Source: Pseudomonas sp. ANT_H4 (lineage in GTDB: Bacteria; Pseudomonadota; Gammaproteobacteria; Pseudomonadales; Pseudomonadaceae). From it: a DNA stretch of 64,000 bases. The notes under the pieces were generated by a model. It was not told the origin of the DNA. It did not search any database and worked only from the letters and a program-made list of their open reading frames with translations. Every line of letters starts with the position of its first letter. The first letter of the stretch is position 1. The position numbers were made by a program, and so were the translations under genes. Below are positions 17,742 to 27,454 of this stretch, piece after piece. The stretch covers positions 124,001 to 188,000 of the forward strand of contig NZ_VOBG01000006.1 in assembly GCF_008369295.1 (NCBI RefSeq), in the 5' to 3' direction.

Positions 17742-19709
17742 ATGATTTCGGCCGTGCAACGACGTTTTGCCAACCTCGGTATGGCAAGGAAACTGGGCCT
17801 GGGGTTTGCCTTGGTGCTGCTGCTGACGGCCTTGGTGGCTGCCATTGGGGTGTGGTCCCTGCAAACCATCGGGCAGCGGTTCGAAGGCCTTAAGGCCATG
17901 TCCTCGCTCAACAGTGGCCTGTTGAAGGTGCGCCTGATCGAGCAGGACTACGCACTGCACGCCGACCCCAAGTCCGTTGACGCCTTGCATGAAAGCGTCG
18001 ATGCGTTGTTGGCCCAGGCGCAGATTCTCAAGGAGCAGTCTGCCGCCAATGTGCCGGTAATGACTGACGTGGAGCAGGCTCTGGGTGCCTATCGCAAGGC
18101 GTTTGACGAGTTTGTCGAACTGACCCAGGCCAAGGACCTGGCGCTGGAAATGGCCAGTTGGTCCGTCTCCAGCGTCTCCAATAACCTCGATGTGCTGCAG
18201 GCCGGGCTGGCCGATGATGGCGCTTATGGCCTAAAGGAAAGCCAGGGCAAGGAGGGCGCCGATTTTATCGAGCAGGCGGGTCAAGTCGGCCAGGTCTCGC
18301 GCTTGATGTTGCAAGCCATGAACGAAGCGCATGTGCGCCTGGATCAAAGCCGCAAGGGCGATGAGGAGAATGCCGGGCAAGGTAAGATCGAGCAGGCCGA
18401 CCAGGCCTTGGCCCAGGCCGAGCAACTGAAAACCACGGTCAAGGACCCCGGTTATCAAACGGTGCTCAATGAAGTGGCTGGGCATATCGCCGCCTTCAGC
18501 GAAAAACTCGGGGAATACACCGTCCTGCTGACCCAGGAAAAAGTGGTGTACCAGCAACTGCATGAGCGCGCCGACCAGGTGGTATCACGGGTCAACCAGG
18601 CCTACGACGCCGAAGATCAATCGATGCAGGGGCAACTAAAGAAAAGCGCGTTGCTGATCATCGGTTCTTCGGCCCTGGCCTTGCTGGTGGGGCTGATTGC
18701 CGCGTGGGTGATCACCCGGTTGATCGTCGCGCCGTTGCGCAGCGTGATCGCCGTCGCCCAGCAAATTGCCGCAGGGGATCTCAGCGGTCGCATGGAAGTG
18801 AGCCGCCGCGATGAGATCGGCCAGCTCATGCTAGCGATGCAGCAGATGGGCAATGGTTTGAGCAGCATGGTCAGCGGCTTGCAGGCCGGTATCGAGCAAT
18901 TGGCCAGTTCTGCCCATTCGCTGTCCAGCGTGACCGAGCAGACCAATATCGAAGTCAGCAGCCAGAAAGAAGAAACCGAACAAGTCGCCACGGCGATGAA
19001 CCAAATGACTGCCACGGTGCACGACGTCGCGCGCAACGCCGAGGAGGCGGCCCAGGCGGCGCAGACAGCCGACGATAAGGTTGACAGTGGTCAGCGAGTG
19101 GTGCGCCAGAGTCTGCAGCGCATCGAGCTGCTGGCCAATTCTGCGACGTCCGCAAGTACCAGCATCGAGAGCTTGAGTGCAGAAATCCAGAACATCGGCA
19201 CTGTGCTGGGTGTGATCAAAAGCGTGGCCGAACAAACTAATTTGCTGGCGCTCAATGCGGCCATCGAAGCTGCACGGGCAGGCGAGCAAGGGCGCGGATT
19301 TGCAGTAGTGGCCGATGAGGTTCGGGCGTTGGCCAAGCGGACCCAGCAATCGACCGAAGAAATCGAGCGGCTGGTAAGTACATTACGCAGCGCGGCGCAG
19401 TCTTCGGTGCAGCAAATCAAGCAGAGCGGTGAGTTGGTCAAGCTGGCCGTGAGCGACGCCCTCGAAACGGAAAGTGCCCTGGGCAGTATTGCGGCAGCGG
19501 TGTCGTTGATTCAGCAGATGAACCAACAGATCGCGGCGGCGGCTGAGGAGCAAAGCTCGGTGGCCGAAGAGATCAATCGCAGCGTCACCAGCATTCGTGC
19601 CAGTGCCGATCAATCGGCATTGAGCATGCAGGGCAATGCCGCGTCGAGCATTGAGCTGGCGCACTTGGGGGCAGAACTCAAGGGGATGGTCGGGCACTTC
19701 CGCCTTTGA
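17742..19709 (+). CDS. Methyl-accepting chemotaxis protein with HBM-type sensor domain
   Basis: A 655-residue chemoreceptor. The ATG at 17742 has an AAGAGGA ribosome-binding sequence; the open frame back to 17700 is less likely. TM1 is near residues 15-37. A long helical periplasmic domain of about 250 residues resembles the helical bimodular (HBM) sensors of McpS-type receptors. TM2 is near residues 300-325, followed by HAMP and a cytoplasmic coiled coil. The signalling tip is [20 protein letters not shown] followed by [20 protein letters not shown] receptors sense organic acids in Pseudomonas (McpS, McpQ), but the ligand here is unknown. There is no C-terminal pentapeptide for CheR binding. 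Confidence 0.93.
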   Translation: MISAVQRRFANLGMARKLGLGFALVLLLTALVAAIGVWSLQTIGQRFEGLKAMSSLNSGLLKVRLIEQDYALHADPKSVDALHESVDALLAQAQILKEQSAANVPVMTDVEQALGAYRKAFDEFVELTQAKDLALEMASWSVSSVSNNLDVLQAGLADDGAYGLKESQGKEGADFIEQAGQVGQVSRLMLQAMNEAHVRLDQSRKGDEENAGQGKIEQADQALAQAEQLKTTVKDPGYQTVLNEVAGHIAAFSEKLGEYTVLLTQEKVVYQQLHERADQVVSRVNQAYDAEDQSMQGQLKKSALLIIGSSALALLVGLIAAWVITRLIVAPLRSVIAVAQQIAAGDLSGRMEVSRRDEIGQLMLAMQQMGNGLSSMVSGLQAGIEQLASSAHSLSSVTEQTNIEVSSQKEETEQVATAMNQMTATVHDVARNAEEAAQAAQTADDKVDSGQRVVRQSLQRIELLANSATSASTSIESLSAEIQNIGTVLGVIKSVAEQTNLLALNAAIEAARAGEQGRGFAVVADEVRALAKRTQQSTEEIERLVSTLRSAAQSSVQQIKQSGELVKLAVSDALETESALGSIAAAVSLIQQMNQQIAAAAEEQSSVAEEINRSVTSIRASADQSALSMQGNAASSIELAHLGAELKGMVGHFRL

Positions 19710-19741
19710 TCGCTGCGCGGGCACAGCGATCAGGGAGGGTG

Positions 19742-20512
19742 TCAGTCGTAAATCGCCTTCTTCTTCCAGTCTGCATCGGCATCCACGACTTTCAAGCCTT
19801 CGGTCAACTCATTGACCTCATCTTCGGCGGGCTGGATGTTGGTCAGCACCATAGAGTTGGCGCGGGCCAGTTGCTTTTCCAGGGACTGCAGTTGTTGGCT
19901 GTAGATGGCAGGCTCAGGCTGCTTGCGCAGATACTGGACTCCGCGTTCAAACGCCAAGCGCGCCTGACCCGGTTGGGCCTGTTGCAAGGCCTGCTGGCCG
20001 AGGTTGTTGAAGAACTCAATGTGCAGCAGCACCAGGATGTGGCGAATTTCCTTGATCCAGTGCTTGGCCTCATTGGTCGGCAAAAAGCCGTCCTGGGCTG
20101 CGCGCGTGACTTGGCCGTGCAGAGCTTCCAGCAGGAAGCGCACGTCCTTGGCCTTGGCCTCGGTCTGAATCGGCCCTGGCGGGTTATTCACCGGAATCGA
20201 TTCGCCCTGAGCCACCAGCGCGTTCAGTTCCGCAATGCGTGCCTTGAGGGCGGCGCTGGATTTACTCAGGTGCAGCAGGCGTTGATTGGCGTTCAGTTCC
20301 AGGCGGGTCAGTAACAGCTTGAGCGCCGGGGTCATCAATTGGCCAGGAAAGGTCTCGGTGATTTCGCCACAGCGCCGCAGACGGTCATTGAGCTCGATCT
20401 GGGTCCGGGCCTTTTCCAGCTTGTTGTTTTCCACCACGTGGTTCATGTAGCCAATGGCGATCAGTATTACGATCCCGGCTATTACCAGCAGGGTGATCAT
20501 GAGTGGTGTCAC
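19742..20512 (-). CDS. Conserved membrane-anchored coiled-coil protein, unknown function
   Basis: A 256-residue protein with an N-terminal TM segment (about residues 5-22, MITLLVIAGIVILIAIGYM) and a largely helical cytoplasmic or periplasmic remainder rich in Q, L and E. I do not recognise a named family; it looks like a conserved pseudomonad hypothetical. The GTG at 20512 is preferred because an AGAGG sequence lies eight bases before it; an in-frame ATG is at 20500. It converges with the chemoreceptor gene, with 32 bases between stops. Confidence 0.7.
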   Translation of the reverse strand: MTPLMITLLVIAGIVILIAIGYMNHVVENNKLEKARTQIELNDRLRRCGEITETFPGQLMTPALKLLLTRLELNANQRLLHLSKSSAALKARIAELNALVAQGESIPVNNPPGPIQTEAKAKDVRFLLEALHGQVTRAAQDGFLPTNEAKHWIKEIRHILVLLHIEFFNNLGQQALQQAQPGQARLAFERGVQYLRKQPEPAIYSQQLQSLEKQLARANSMVLTNIQPAEDEVNELTEGLKVVDADADWKKKAIYD

Positions 20513-20871
20513 CGGTGTGACCTCTTTATTGGATGTGTGTTGAAGTGTAGTGATTGGTGCATGTGGCGGATAGGAGTGATCGACGAGCTGAGTCAGTCCT
20601 TTCCTCTATATAAGTAAGTGGTGCCTGTATGGATGCACATTGCCATCATTTGTTGGTGCGAACTATAGCGTCTTGTCGGGCGCCAGAATATAGGCGCCAA
20701 ACCCTGGGCGGCAAAAATGCCCGACAGGGCCGGTATAGGGCCGCGAAGTCATTGATTTAAATAAATTTATCCTTGGGGGTTGACGACATCCAAGTCCATC
20801 CATACAATGCGCGCCACTTACAGCGTAAAGCACACAGCAAAGCGCAGTTGAGTAGTGAATGTTGTACGCGT
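20513..20871. other. Intergenic region with palindromic segment and tRNA promoter
   Basis: No gene is visible in this 359-base gap. At 20674-20726 there is an inverted repeat (TGTCGGGC and GCCCGACA) that encloses two GGCGCC hexamers, with no T-run after it. From 20756 the sequence becomes AT-rich and ends in the promoter of the tRNA pair. Confidence 0.6.
20780..20808 (+). promoter_or_regulatory. Sigma-70 promoter of the tRNA-Glu/tRNA-Gly operon
   Basis: A -35 TTGACG (20780-20785) and a -10 TACAAT (20803-20808) are separated by exactly 17 bases. A GCGCGCC discriminator follows directly, as is usual for stringently controlled stable-RNA promoters. Confidence 0.8.
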
Positions 20872-20947
20872 GTCCCCTTCGTCTAGTGGCCTAGGACACC
20901 GCCCTTTCACGGCGGTAACAGGGGTTCGAGTCCCCTAGGGGACGCCA
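20872..20947 (+). tRNA. tRNA-Glu (anticodon TTC)
   Basis: Folds into a complete cloverleaf of 76 bases. The acceptor stem GTCCCCT pairs with AGGGGAC, the anticodon stem CCGCC/GGCGG carries loop CTTTCAC (anticodon TTC), the T-loop is GGGGTTCGAGTCCCC and the CCA end is encoded. Confidence 0.98.
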
Positions 20948-20949
20948 TT

Positions 20950-21025
<76 letters not shown>

Positions 21026-21031
21026 TATTTA

Positions 21032-21068
21032 ACAAAAACGCCGCTCAGTAATGAGCGGCGTTTTTGTT
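21032..21068 (+). terminator. Intrinsic terminator after the tRNA pair
   Basis: A perfect hairpin ACGCCGCTCA / TGAGCGGCGT with a GTAA loop, flanked by A-run and T-run, ends the tRNA-Glu/tRNA-Gly transcript. The flanking A and T runs make it bidirectional. Confidence 0.92.
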
Positions 21069-21166
21069 TGTGCGTTTTTTATAGGTAAGGGTTCATGGTG
21101 CGCCTGGATGTACCGCAGCCCTCCGTCGGTCCTCGGCGCTGTTGCCTGTCGTTGACAGGAAGCGGT

Positions 21167-21792
21167 TCAGTCAATGCTGTAGCGCACCGACAGCACGCCT
21201 TTTTTCTCGGCCAGGGCGAGGATTGTCACCTTGCCCACTTCTCTCAGGGCCTGCACGTGAGTACCGCCGCAGGCGTAAGCCGGCAGGTCGCCGAAGCCGA
21301 CTTCACGGGTGCCGTCTTCGAGCCCCATATGGCGTGGCAAGTCGGCGGCGATCCACTGATTGGCCTGGTTTTCAATGGTGTCGGCATCCATGGCTTGCGC
21401 TGATTCTCCCCGTATAAACGTGATCTTCCCTTCGCCCGGCCAGTGATGGGCCTTGATCGGCATCCAGCCCAAGGTCTCACCGACATTGCCGATCAAATGC
21501 CCGGCCGAGTGCAGGTGCGTGTGCAGGCGCGCCGCTCTTCATTGACGCGCGCCTGTAAGGGGCCGAGGGCGACCGGCTGATCGACGTAATGCACGATGCG
21601 ATCCGCCTCTTGTGCCACCTTCAGCACGGTACTGTTACCCAGCCAACCGGTGTCGAAGGGTTGGCCGCCACCCAGGGGATGGAAGATCGTCGACTGCAGG
21701 ACCACGGCAAACTGCTCTTCGTGAGGCGTGCACGCCAGCACTTCAACGTCAGCAATCAGGTGGTCATGGGTGAAAAACAGGCGCTGGGTCAT
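21167..21792 (-). pseudogene. Alanyl-tRNA editing protein (AlaX type), split by a one-base frameshift
   Basis: AlaX proteins are free-standing editing domains that hydrolyse mischarged Ser- or Gly-tRNA-Ala. The first frame (from ATG at 21792) shows STIFHPLGGGQPFDTG. The frame then breaks in the GC-rich stretch at 21525-21535. Restoring one C gives NEERRRLHTHLHSAGHLIG, joining the zinc-binding H-x-x-x-H to the second frame. That frame carries the other zinc ligands in ACGGTHV near the C-terminus. The repaired protein has 208 residues, as expected for the family. As written the first frame stops at 21493. It is either decayed or carries a sequencing error. It is divergent from the LysR gene. 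Confidence 0.85.
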
Positions 21793-21882
21793 TGTCTACA
21801 TCCGCATCAAGGTTCTGCTCGGTAGTATAGGTAGTGCGTTGATAGGTGATAATCCATTCAGATTTCAATGGATCTGTGCGTC

Positions 21883-22808
21883 ATGAGCATCAATCTTCCT
21901 TTGCCGTTGTTGGGTGAAATGGCGACTTTCGTAAAAGTGGTGGAAACCGGCAGCTTCTCCGAGGCGGCCCGGCAGATGGCGGTTTCACCGTCGGCGGTGA
22001 GTCGCAGCATCTCGCGTCTGGAAAAGGCCCTGGCTACTCGCCTGCTGCAACGCACCACTCGCAAGCTGCGCCTGAGCGAGGGCGGTGAGGAGGTGTTCAA
22101 GCGTTGCCGGGAAATGCTCAACGCGGCGCGCTCGGTGATGCAAATCAGCGGCCAGTACACCCATGAAGCCGAAGGGCTGGTGCGGGTCGGCGTGCCCAAG
22201 GCAGTGAGCGGTTTGTGGTGCATCCGCATATGCCGGAGTTTCTACGGCGTTATCCCAAGGTGGATGTACAGTTGATCCTGGAAGATCGGCATGTGGACTT
22301 GATCGACGATAACGTCGACCTGAGCATCCGCATCACCGATAGCCCGCCGCCGGGGTTGGTGGGGCGGCAGTTGTTGCCTATCGAGCATCTGCTTTGCGCT
22401 ACGCCGCAGTACCTGGCGCAACACGGCATACCAAGGCATCCCCATGATTTGCTGGAGCACAGCTGCATCTATCTGGGCGAAACGCCGGGGGATGCACGCT
22501 GGAAATTCCGCCAGGGTGGCAAGGCAGTGACGATCGGCGTGCGCGGGCGTTATGCGGCCAATCACACGGGGGTGCGGCTGGATGCGGTGTTGCAGCATGT
22601 GGGGATTGGCAGCTTGCCGTATTTCACGGCGCGCCATGTCTTAGACGAGGGGGCGCTGGTGCAGGTATTACCGGACTGGGATTTTATTGCGTCGTACCAC
22701 GGCGATGCGTGGTTGCTGCATTCACCCACGCGGTATCTACCGCCGAAGTTGCGGGTGTTTATTGATTATCTGGTGGAGTGCATGGCGAGGGAGCCGACGT
22801 TACGTTAA
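21883..22808 (+). pseudogene. LysR-family regulator, split by a one-base frameshift
   Basis: The N-terminal HTH (about residues 5-65, EMATFVKVVETGSFSEAARQ and SRSISRLEKAL) is intact. The frame breaks at a run of three T (22212-22214). With a fourth T the protein reads AVSGFVVHPHMPEFLRRYP and runs on through the effector domain to 22808, giving 308 residues, the normal LysR length. The C-terminal frame has DLSIRITDSPPPGLVGRQLL, typical of the LysR substrate domain. It is divergent from alaX with 90 bases between starts. It is a pseudogene or a homopolymer error. Confidence 0.85.
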
Positions 22809-22812
22809 TTGT

Positions 22813-22832
22813 GGAGCGAGCGTGCTCGCTCC
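22813..22832. repeat. REP-like hairpin between convergent genes
   Basis: A palindrome GGAGCGAGC-gt-GCTCGCTCC, flanked by GTG and TACAG, matches the core of pseudomonad REP units. It lies between the convergent LysR and PA2817-like genes and has no T-run. Confidence 0.6.
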
Positions 22833-22848
22833 TACAGTTGATCGCTAA

Positions 22849-23256
22849 TCAGTGCTTGGGCTGGTCATTGGACATGGCCAACAACTGCTTTTCCTGGTTC
22901 CAGTCAAACGGTTCGTCATTCTGCTCGGCTTCGAAGCGACGCTCTTCCAGGGCCTGGTACAGGTCCAGTTCGTCGTCCGGCATGAAGTGCAGGCAATCAC
23001 CGCCGAAGAACCACAGCAGGTCACGCGGTACCAGATGGGCAATTTGCGGGTAGCGCAGGATGACCTGGCTCATCATGTCCTGGCCCAGGTATTGGCTTTC
23101 GATCGGGTCGATGGGCAGCAGGGCGCGCAGTTCGTCGAAACGCTCCAGGAACAGCGCGTGGCTTTCCTCGGGAACCTGTTCGGCTTCACCGACGGCAACC
23201 AGGATGCTGCGCAGGTGGTCGAGCAAGGCGAGATGATCGGCAACGACGTTGGACAC
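22849..23256 (-). CDS. PA2817-family conserved protein
   Basis: A 135-residue acidic cytosolic protein. The GTG at 23256 is chosen because a GAGGA ribosome-binding sequence lies eight bases upstream and the N-terminus then reads (V/M)SNVVADHLALLDHL. Recognisable segments are ESHALFLERFDELRALLP and PRDLLWFFGGDCLHFMPDDE. I recognise it as the conserved protein that sits beside fadE in P. aeruginosa (PA2817 next to PA2815). The function is unknown. It lies 75 bases downstream-to-upstream of fadE on the same strand, so it is probably not in the fadE transcript. Confidence 0.75.
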   Translation of the reverse strand: MSNVVADHLALLDHLRSILVAVGEAEQVPEESHALFLERFDELRALLPIDPIESQYLGQDMMSQVILRYPQIAHLVPRDLLWFFGGDCLHFMPDDELDLYQALEERRFEAEQNDEPFDWNQEKQLLAMSNDQPKH

Positions 23257-23330
23257 GAGATAAGTCCTCAAGAGCAAAACGGGCGCGAGAGTATATAGCT
23301 CTAGCGCCCGCTTTTATATGACCGTTGGAC

Positions 23331-25778
23331 TCAGCGGACTTTTCCTTCCGTCTGGGCCAGCTCTTCCTTGCTGAAGTCATCCACGTCGATCACCTTGCGT
23401 CGTGCCGCTTCGGCGTCACGCAGGGTCTGCGCTTCGGCCGGTTGCAGCACGCCGGCTTGCAGCGCGGCGTCGATGGCATGTTCCCCGGCGGCTGGCTTGA
23501 GCTGGCCGCTCTTGAGGGCTAAGTGGAGTTTTTTCTGCAATGGATGGCTGACGGCCAGCAGGTCGTAGGCATGTTGCAGCGCGCCCACCGGGTCCTCGGC
23601 CGATTGCGGGCGATAGCAGCCAGCCAGCAATTCTTCCAGGGTTGGATCGCCCTTGGCACGGCCAATCACAGCGGCGACTTCGGCATCCAGAGCGTCGGAC
23701 GGACCCTTGTGGCGACGACCGAACGGGAACACGATCACCCGCAGCAGGCAACCCAGCACCTTGTTCGGGAAGTTGGTCAGCAGTTCATCCAGTGCCCGCT
23801 CCGAATGGCCGAGGCTTTCTTCCATGGCCCAGGCGAACAACGGACGCAGATGATCGGGTGAGTCGAGGTCGTGGTAACGCTTGAGCGCCGCCGATGCCAG
23901 GTACATATGACTGAGCACATCCCCAAGGCGCGCCGACAGGCGTTCGCGGCGTTTAAGTTCGCCGCCCAGCAGCATCATGCTCAGGTCCGCCAGCAGGGCA
24001 AACGCAGCTGCCTGACGATTGAGGGCGCGGAAATAGCCTTGGCTCAAACGGTTGCCAGGCGCTTTTTCGAAATGCCCGAAGCCCAGGTTCAGCACCAGGG
24101 TACTGGCAGCGTTACTCACGGCAAAACCGATGTGTTGCAGCAACAGGCCATCGAACTCTTTCAGCGCCTGGTCATGGTCTTCTCGACCGGCCAAGGCCAT
24201 CTCCTTGAGCACGAATGGATGGCAACGAATGGCCCCCTGGCCAAAGATCATCAGGTTACGTGACAGAATATTTGCGCCTTCCACGGTGATGAAGATCGGC
24301 GCGCCTTGCCAGCTGCGGCCCAGGTAGTTGTTGGGGCCCATGATGATGCCCTTGCCACCGTGTACGTCCATGGCGTGGCTGATGCACTCGCGACCGCGTT
24401 CGGTCAGGTGGTACTTGAGGATTGCCGACAGCACCGAGGGTTTTTCGCCCAGGTCTACCGCGTTGGCGGTGAGCATGCGCGCACTGTCCATCAGCCAGGC
24501 GTTGCCGCCGATACGGGCCAGGGCTTCCTGGATACCTTCAAAGGCCGACAGTGGTACGTTGAACTGTTCCCGCACTTGGGCGTATTGGCCAGTCACCAGG
24601 CTGGTGAACTTGGCTGCGCCAGTGCCGACAGCCGGCAGGGAAATCGAACGGCCCACCGACAGGCAATTCATCAGCATCATCCAGCCCTTGCCGAGCATTT
24701 CCTGGCCGCCGATAAGAAATTCCAGCGGGATGAATACATCCTTGCCGGAGTTAGGCCCGTTCATGAATGCCGCACCCAGCGGCAGATGACGGCGGCCAAT
24801 CTCTACGCCGGGAGTTTCGGTGGGGATCAGCGCGAGGCTGATGCCCAGGTCTTCTTCATCGCCCAGCAGGTGATCCGGGTCGTAGGCCTTGAAGGCCAGG
24901 CCCAGCAAGGTGGCGACCGGGCCGAGGGTAATGTAGCGTTTTTCCCAATTTAGGCGCAGGCCCAGTGTTTCCTGGCCTTCCCATTCACCTTTGCAGATGA
25001 CGCCGGTGTCGGGCATGGCGCCGGCATCGGAGCCGGCCAGCGGGCCGGTAAGGGCGAAGCACGGAATATCATCGCCACGGGCCAGGCGCGGCAGGTAGTG
25101 GTTGCGTTGTTCATCGGTGCCGTAATGCAGCAGCAGTTCGGCCGGGCCCAGTGAGTTGGGGACCATCACGGTGGAGGCGAGGTCGCCGCTACGGGTCGCC
25201 AGCTTCATGGCGACCTGGGAGTGGGCGTAGGCCGAGAAGCCCTTGCCGCCAAATTCCTTGGGGATGATCAGGGCAAAAAAGCCGTGCTGCTTGATGTGCT
25301 CCCAGGCGGCGGGCGGCAAGTCCATGGCCTGGCCGATTTCCCAGTCGCTGACCATGGCGCAAAGTTCTTCGGTAGGGCCGTCGATAAAGGCCTGCTCTTC
25401 TTCGGTCAACTGCACCTTGGGGTAGGCCAGCAGTTTGTCCCAGTCGGGGCGACCGCTGAACAGTTCGCCATCCCACCACACAGTGCCGGCGTCGATGGCG
25501 TCGCGCTCGGTCTCGGACATTGGCGGCAGAACTTTCTGAAACCAGTTGAACAGCGGCGCGGTGAAGTACTTGCGGCGCAGGTCCGGCAGCAGCAGGGGAG
25601 CGGCCACGACGGCGATCAGCACCCAGAAGACCAGCAGCAACCAGCCCGGCGCATGGCTGAAGGCGCCCATGGCCAACAGGTAGACGGCGACCACACCCAG
25701 GGCGGGCAGGGGCGCGGTGCGGCGGTGTGCCAGGTAGGCAATGCCGACCACCAGAACCAGTATCCACAACAACAGCAT
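23331..25778 (-). CDS. fadE: Acyl-CoA dehydrogenase, FadE type
   Basis: A large acyl-CoA dehydrogenase of 815 residues, the FadE type of gamma-proteobacteria, which carries an extra N-terminal membrane region and C-terminal domain. It catalyses the first step of fatty-acid beta-oxidation. TM segments lie in the first 70 residues (LLLWILVLVVGIAYLAH and LLLVFWVLIAVVAAPLLL). The flavin and substrate regions CFALTGPLAGSDAGA and MDVHGGKGIIMGPNNYLGR are clear. The ATG at 25778 has a GGAGG ribosome-binding site seven bases upstream; the TTG at 25784 is too close to it. It is divergent from the transglutaminase-like gene. Confidence 0.95.
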   Translation of the reverse strand: MLLLWILVLVVGIAYLAHRRTAPLPALGVVAVYLLAMGAFSHAPGWLLLVFWVLIAVVAAPLLLPDLRRKYFTAPLFNWFQKVLPPMSETERDAIDAGTVWWDGELFSGRPDWDKLLAYPKVQLTEEEQAFIDGPTEELCAMVSDWEIGQAMDLPPAAWEHIKQHGFFALIIPKEFGGKGFSAYAHSQVAMKLATRSGDLASTVMVPNSLGPAELLLHYGTDEQRNHYLPRLARGDDIPCFALTGPLAGSDAGAMPDTGVICKGEWEGQETLGLRLNWEKRYITLGPVATLLGLAFKAYDPDHLLGDEEDLGISLALIPTETPGVEIGRRHLPLGAAFMNGPNSGKDVFIPLEFLIGGQEMLGKGWMMLMNCLSVGRSISLPAVGTGAAKFTSLVTGQYAQVREQFNVPLSAFEGIQEALARIGGNAWLMDSARMLTANAVDLGEKPSVLSAILKYHLTERGRECISHAMDVHGGKGIIMGPNNYLGRSWQGAPIFITVEGANILSRNLMIFGQGAIRCHPFVLKEMALAGREDHDQALKEFDGLLLQHIGFAVSNAASTLVLNLGFGHFEKAPGNRLSQGYFRALNRQAAAFALLADLSMMLLGGELKRRERLSARLGDVLSHMYLASAALKRYHDLDSPDHLRPLFAWAMEESLGHSERALDELLTNFPNKVLGCLLRVIVFPFGRRHKGPSDALDAEVAAVIGRAKGDPTLEELLAGCYRPQSAEDPVGALQHAYDLLAVSHPLQKKLHLALKSGQLKPAAGEHAIDAALQAGVLQPAEAQTLRDAEAARRKVIDVDDFSKEELAQTEGKVR

Positions 25779-25979
25779 ATTCAATCCTCCGTGAAACCAG
25801 GGGCGAAATCACCTCAGAGCTTAGTCGGCATCCGAACAAACGGGTGATCAGGGTGTTACGTGGTGTGCCGGGCCATGTTGTTAATGCATGGGTATCAGGC
25901 GCCGACATTTGGCCGAATCGTCGTTATCCCAGGGCCGGACCTGTGGTTAGACTCCAGGCTTGCCTCGGAGATTAACCCC

Positions 25980-26639
25980 ATGAATGCGTACTTGAGTCCC
26001 AGCCGCTTCATCGATAGTGACCACCCAGCGGTGGTGGAGTTCGCCGAAAAACACCGCGGTTCGAGTGCTGACCCCTGTGACCAGGCAGTCAGTCTTTATT
26101 ACGCCGTCCGCGAGGCGGTGCGCTACAACCCTTACACCTTCAGCCGCGATCCGCAAACCCTGAGTGGCAGTTACGCCTTGGCTGCCGGCCAAAGCTATTG
26201 CGTGCCCAAGGCCACCCTGCTTGCTGCCTGCGCCAGGCATTGCGGCATACCGTCGCGCATCGGCCTGGCCGACGTGCGCAATCACCTGTCGACGCCGCGT
26301 TTGATCGAATTGCTCAGAAGCGACGTGTTCGCCATGCACGGCTACACCGAGTTGTATTTGCAGGGGCGCTGGGTCAAGGCCACGCCGGCGTTCAACCAGC
26401 AACTGTGTGAATTGTTCGACGTGCCGCCGCTGGATTTCGACGGTATCAACGACAGTGTTTTCCACCCGTTCAACCGTAAGGGCCAACGCTCCATGGAGTA
26501 CGTGGTGGACCACGGGCAATTTGCCGATGTGCCCGAGAAATTTTTCTTCGCTCATCTGGAGAAGTGTTACCCACACCTGTTTGGCGAGCAAATGCCGATG
26601 CTGCTGGGGGATATGCAGAGCGATTTGAGCAAGGCGTGA
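25980..26639 (+). CDS. Transglutaminase-like cysteine protease-fold protein
   Basis: A 219-residue protein of the transglutaminase-like superfamily. The active-site cysteine is in GQSYCVPKATLLAACARHCGIPSR near residue 70, with the histidine in MHGYTELYL and an aspartate downstream as the likely triad. The N-terminus resembles other bacterial proteins of the type, with DPCDQAVSLYYAVREAVRYN. The ATG at 25980 gives the standard start; the open frame back to 25860 overlaps the fadE promoter region. The substrate and role are unknown. Confidence 0.88.
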   Translation: MNAYLSPSRFIDSDHPAVVEFAEKHRGSSADPCDQAVSLYYAVREAVRYNPYTFSRDPQTLSGSYALAAGQSYCVPKATLLAACARHCGIPSRIGLADVRNHLSTPRLIELLRSDVFAMHGYTELYLQGRWVKATPAFNQQLCELFDVPPLDFDGINDSVFHPFNRKGQRSMEYVVDHGQFADVPEKFFFAHLEKCYPHLFGEQMPMLLGDMQSDLSKA

Positions 26640-26695
26640 ACCGGCGTATGCTGCCTCGGCATTCATCCACCATGTTCATCAAGTCAGGGGCGGTC

Positions 26696-27319
26696 ATGCT
26701 GAAAATCTGGGGTCGTAAAAATTCGTCAAATGTCAGGAAGGCACTGTGGTGCGCCGAGGAACTCGGCCTGGACTATGAGGCAATTGATGCGGGCGGGGCT
26801 TTTGGTGTGGTCGATACGCCGCAATACCGGGCGTTGAATCCGAATGGCCGGGTGCCGATGATCGAAGATGGCGATTTTGTGTTGTGGGAATCCAACACCA
26901 TCGTGCGTTATCTGGCCGCGCGCCATGCTGCGGATTCGAACTGGTACCCCGGCGATCTGCAAGCGCGAGCCAACGCCGAAAAATGGATGGACTGGACCAC
27001 GTCCACCTTCGCTGAACCGTTCAAGATCGTATTCTGGGGCGTGTTGCGTACCCCAGCCGGAAAGCAAAACTGGGACAGCATCCACGCCGGGCGCCAAGCC
27101 TGCATCGACGTATTGCAGGCGGTGGACCAGGCCCTGGCCACGCAACCCTACCTGTCGGGTGCCGAGATCGGCATGGGCGATATCCCCTTGGGCAGCTTTA
27201 TTTACGCCTGGTTCGAGATGCCTATCGAGCGGCCCGCAATGCCCAATCTAGAGGCCTGGTACCAGCGTCTTTGCCAGCGTCCGGCCTATCAAAAAGCGGT
27301 TATGACCGCGTTGACTTAA
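26696..27319 (+). CDS. Glutathione S-transferase family protein
   Basis: A 207-residue GST-like protein. The N-terminal thioredoxin-fold domain reads KIWGRKNSSNVRKALWCAEE with the typical serine/cysteine active-site region SSNVRK, then NPNGRVPMIEDGDFVLWESNTIVRYLA (the glutathione-binding P-M-I and E-S motif). The C-terminal helical domain contains GDIPLGSFIYAWFEM. The ATG at 26696 has an AGGGG ribosome-binding sequence; 26672 is an in-frame alternative. It probably conjugates glutathione to an electrophile, identity unknown. Confidence 0.92.
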   Translation: MLKIWGRKNSSNVRKALWCAEELGLDYEAIDAGGAFGVVDTPQYRALNPNGRVPMIEDGDFVLWESNTIVRYLAARHAADSNWYPGDLQARANAEKWMDWTTSTFAEPFKIVFWGVLRTPAGKQNWDSIHAGRQACIDVLQAVDQALATQPYLSGAEIGMGDIPLGSFIYAWFEMPIERPAMPNLEAWYQRLCQRPAYQKAVMTALT

Positions 27320-27454
27320 TACTGACTATTAATACAGGTGACTGTACTTGTGCGGCGCAGGCACGCACCATGGCTGTCATGCGCCGCCGTTGTATTGTCG
27401 GCCGCCCGTCCTTATTTAATAAGTAACTTCCTTCTTCTTGGTGCGTAATCCGAT

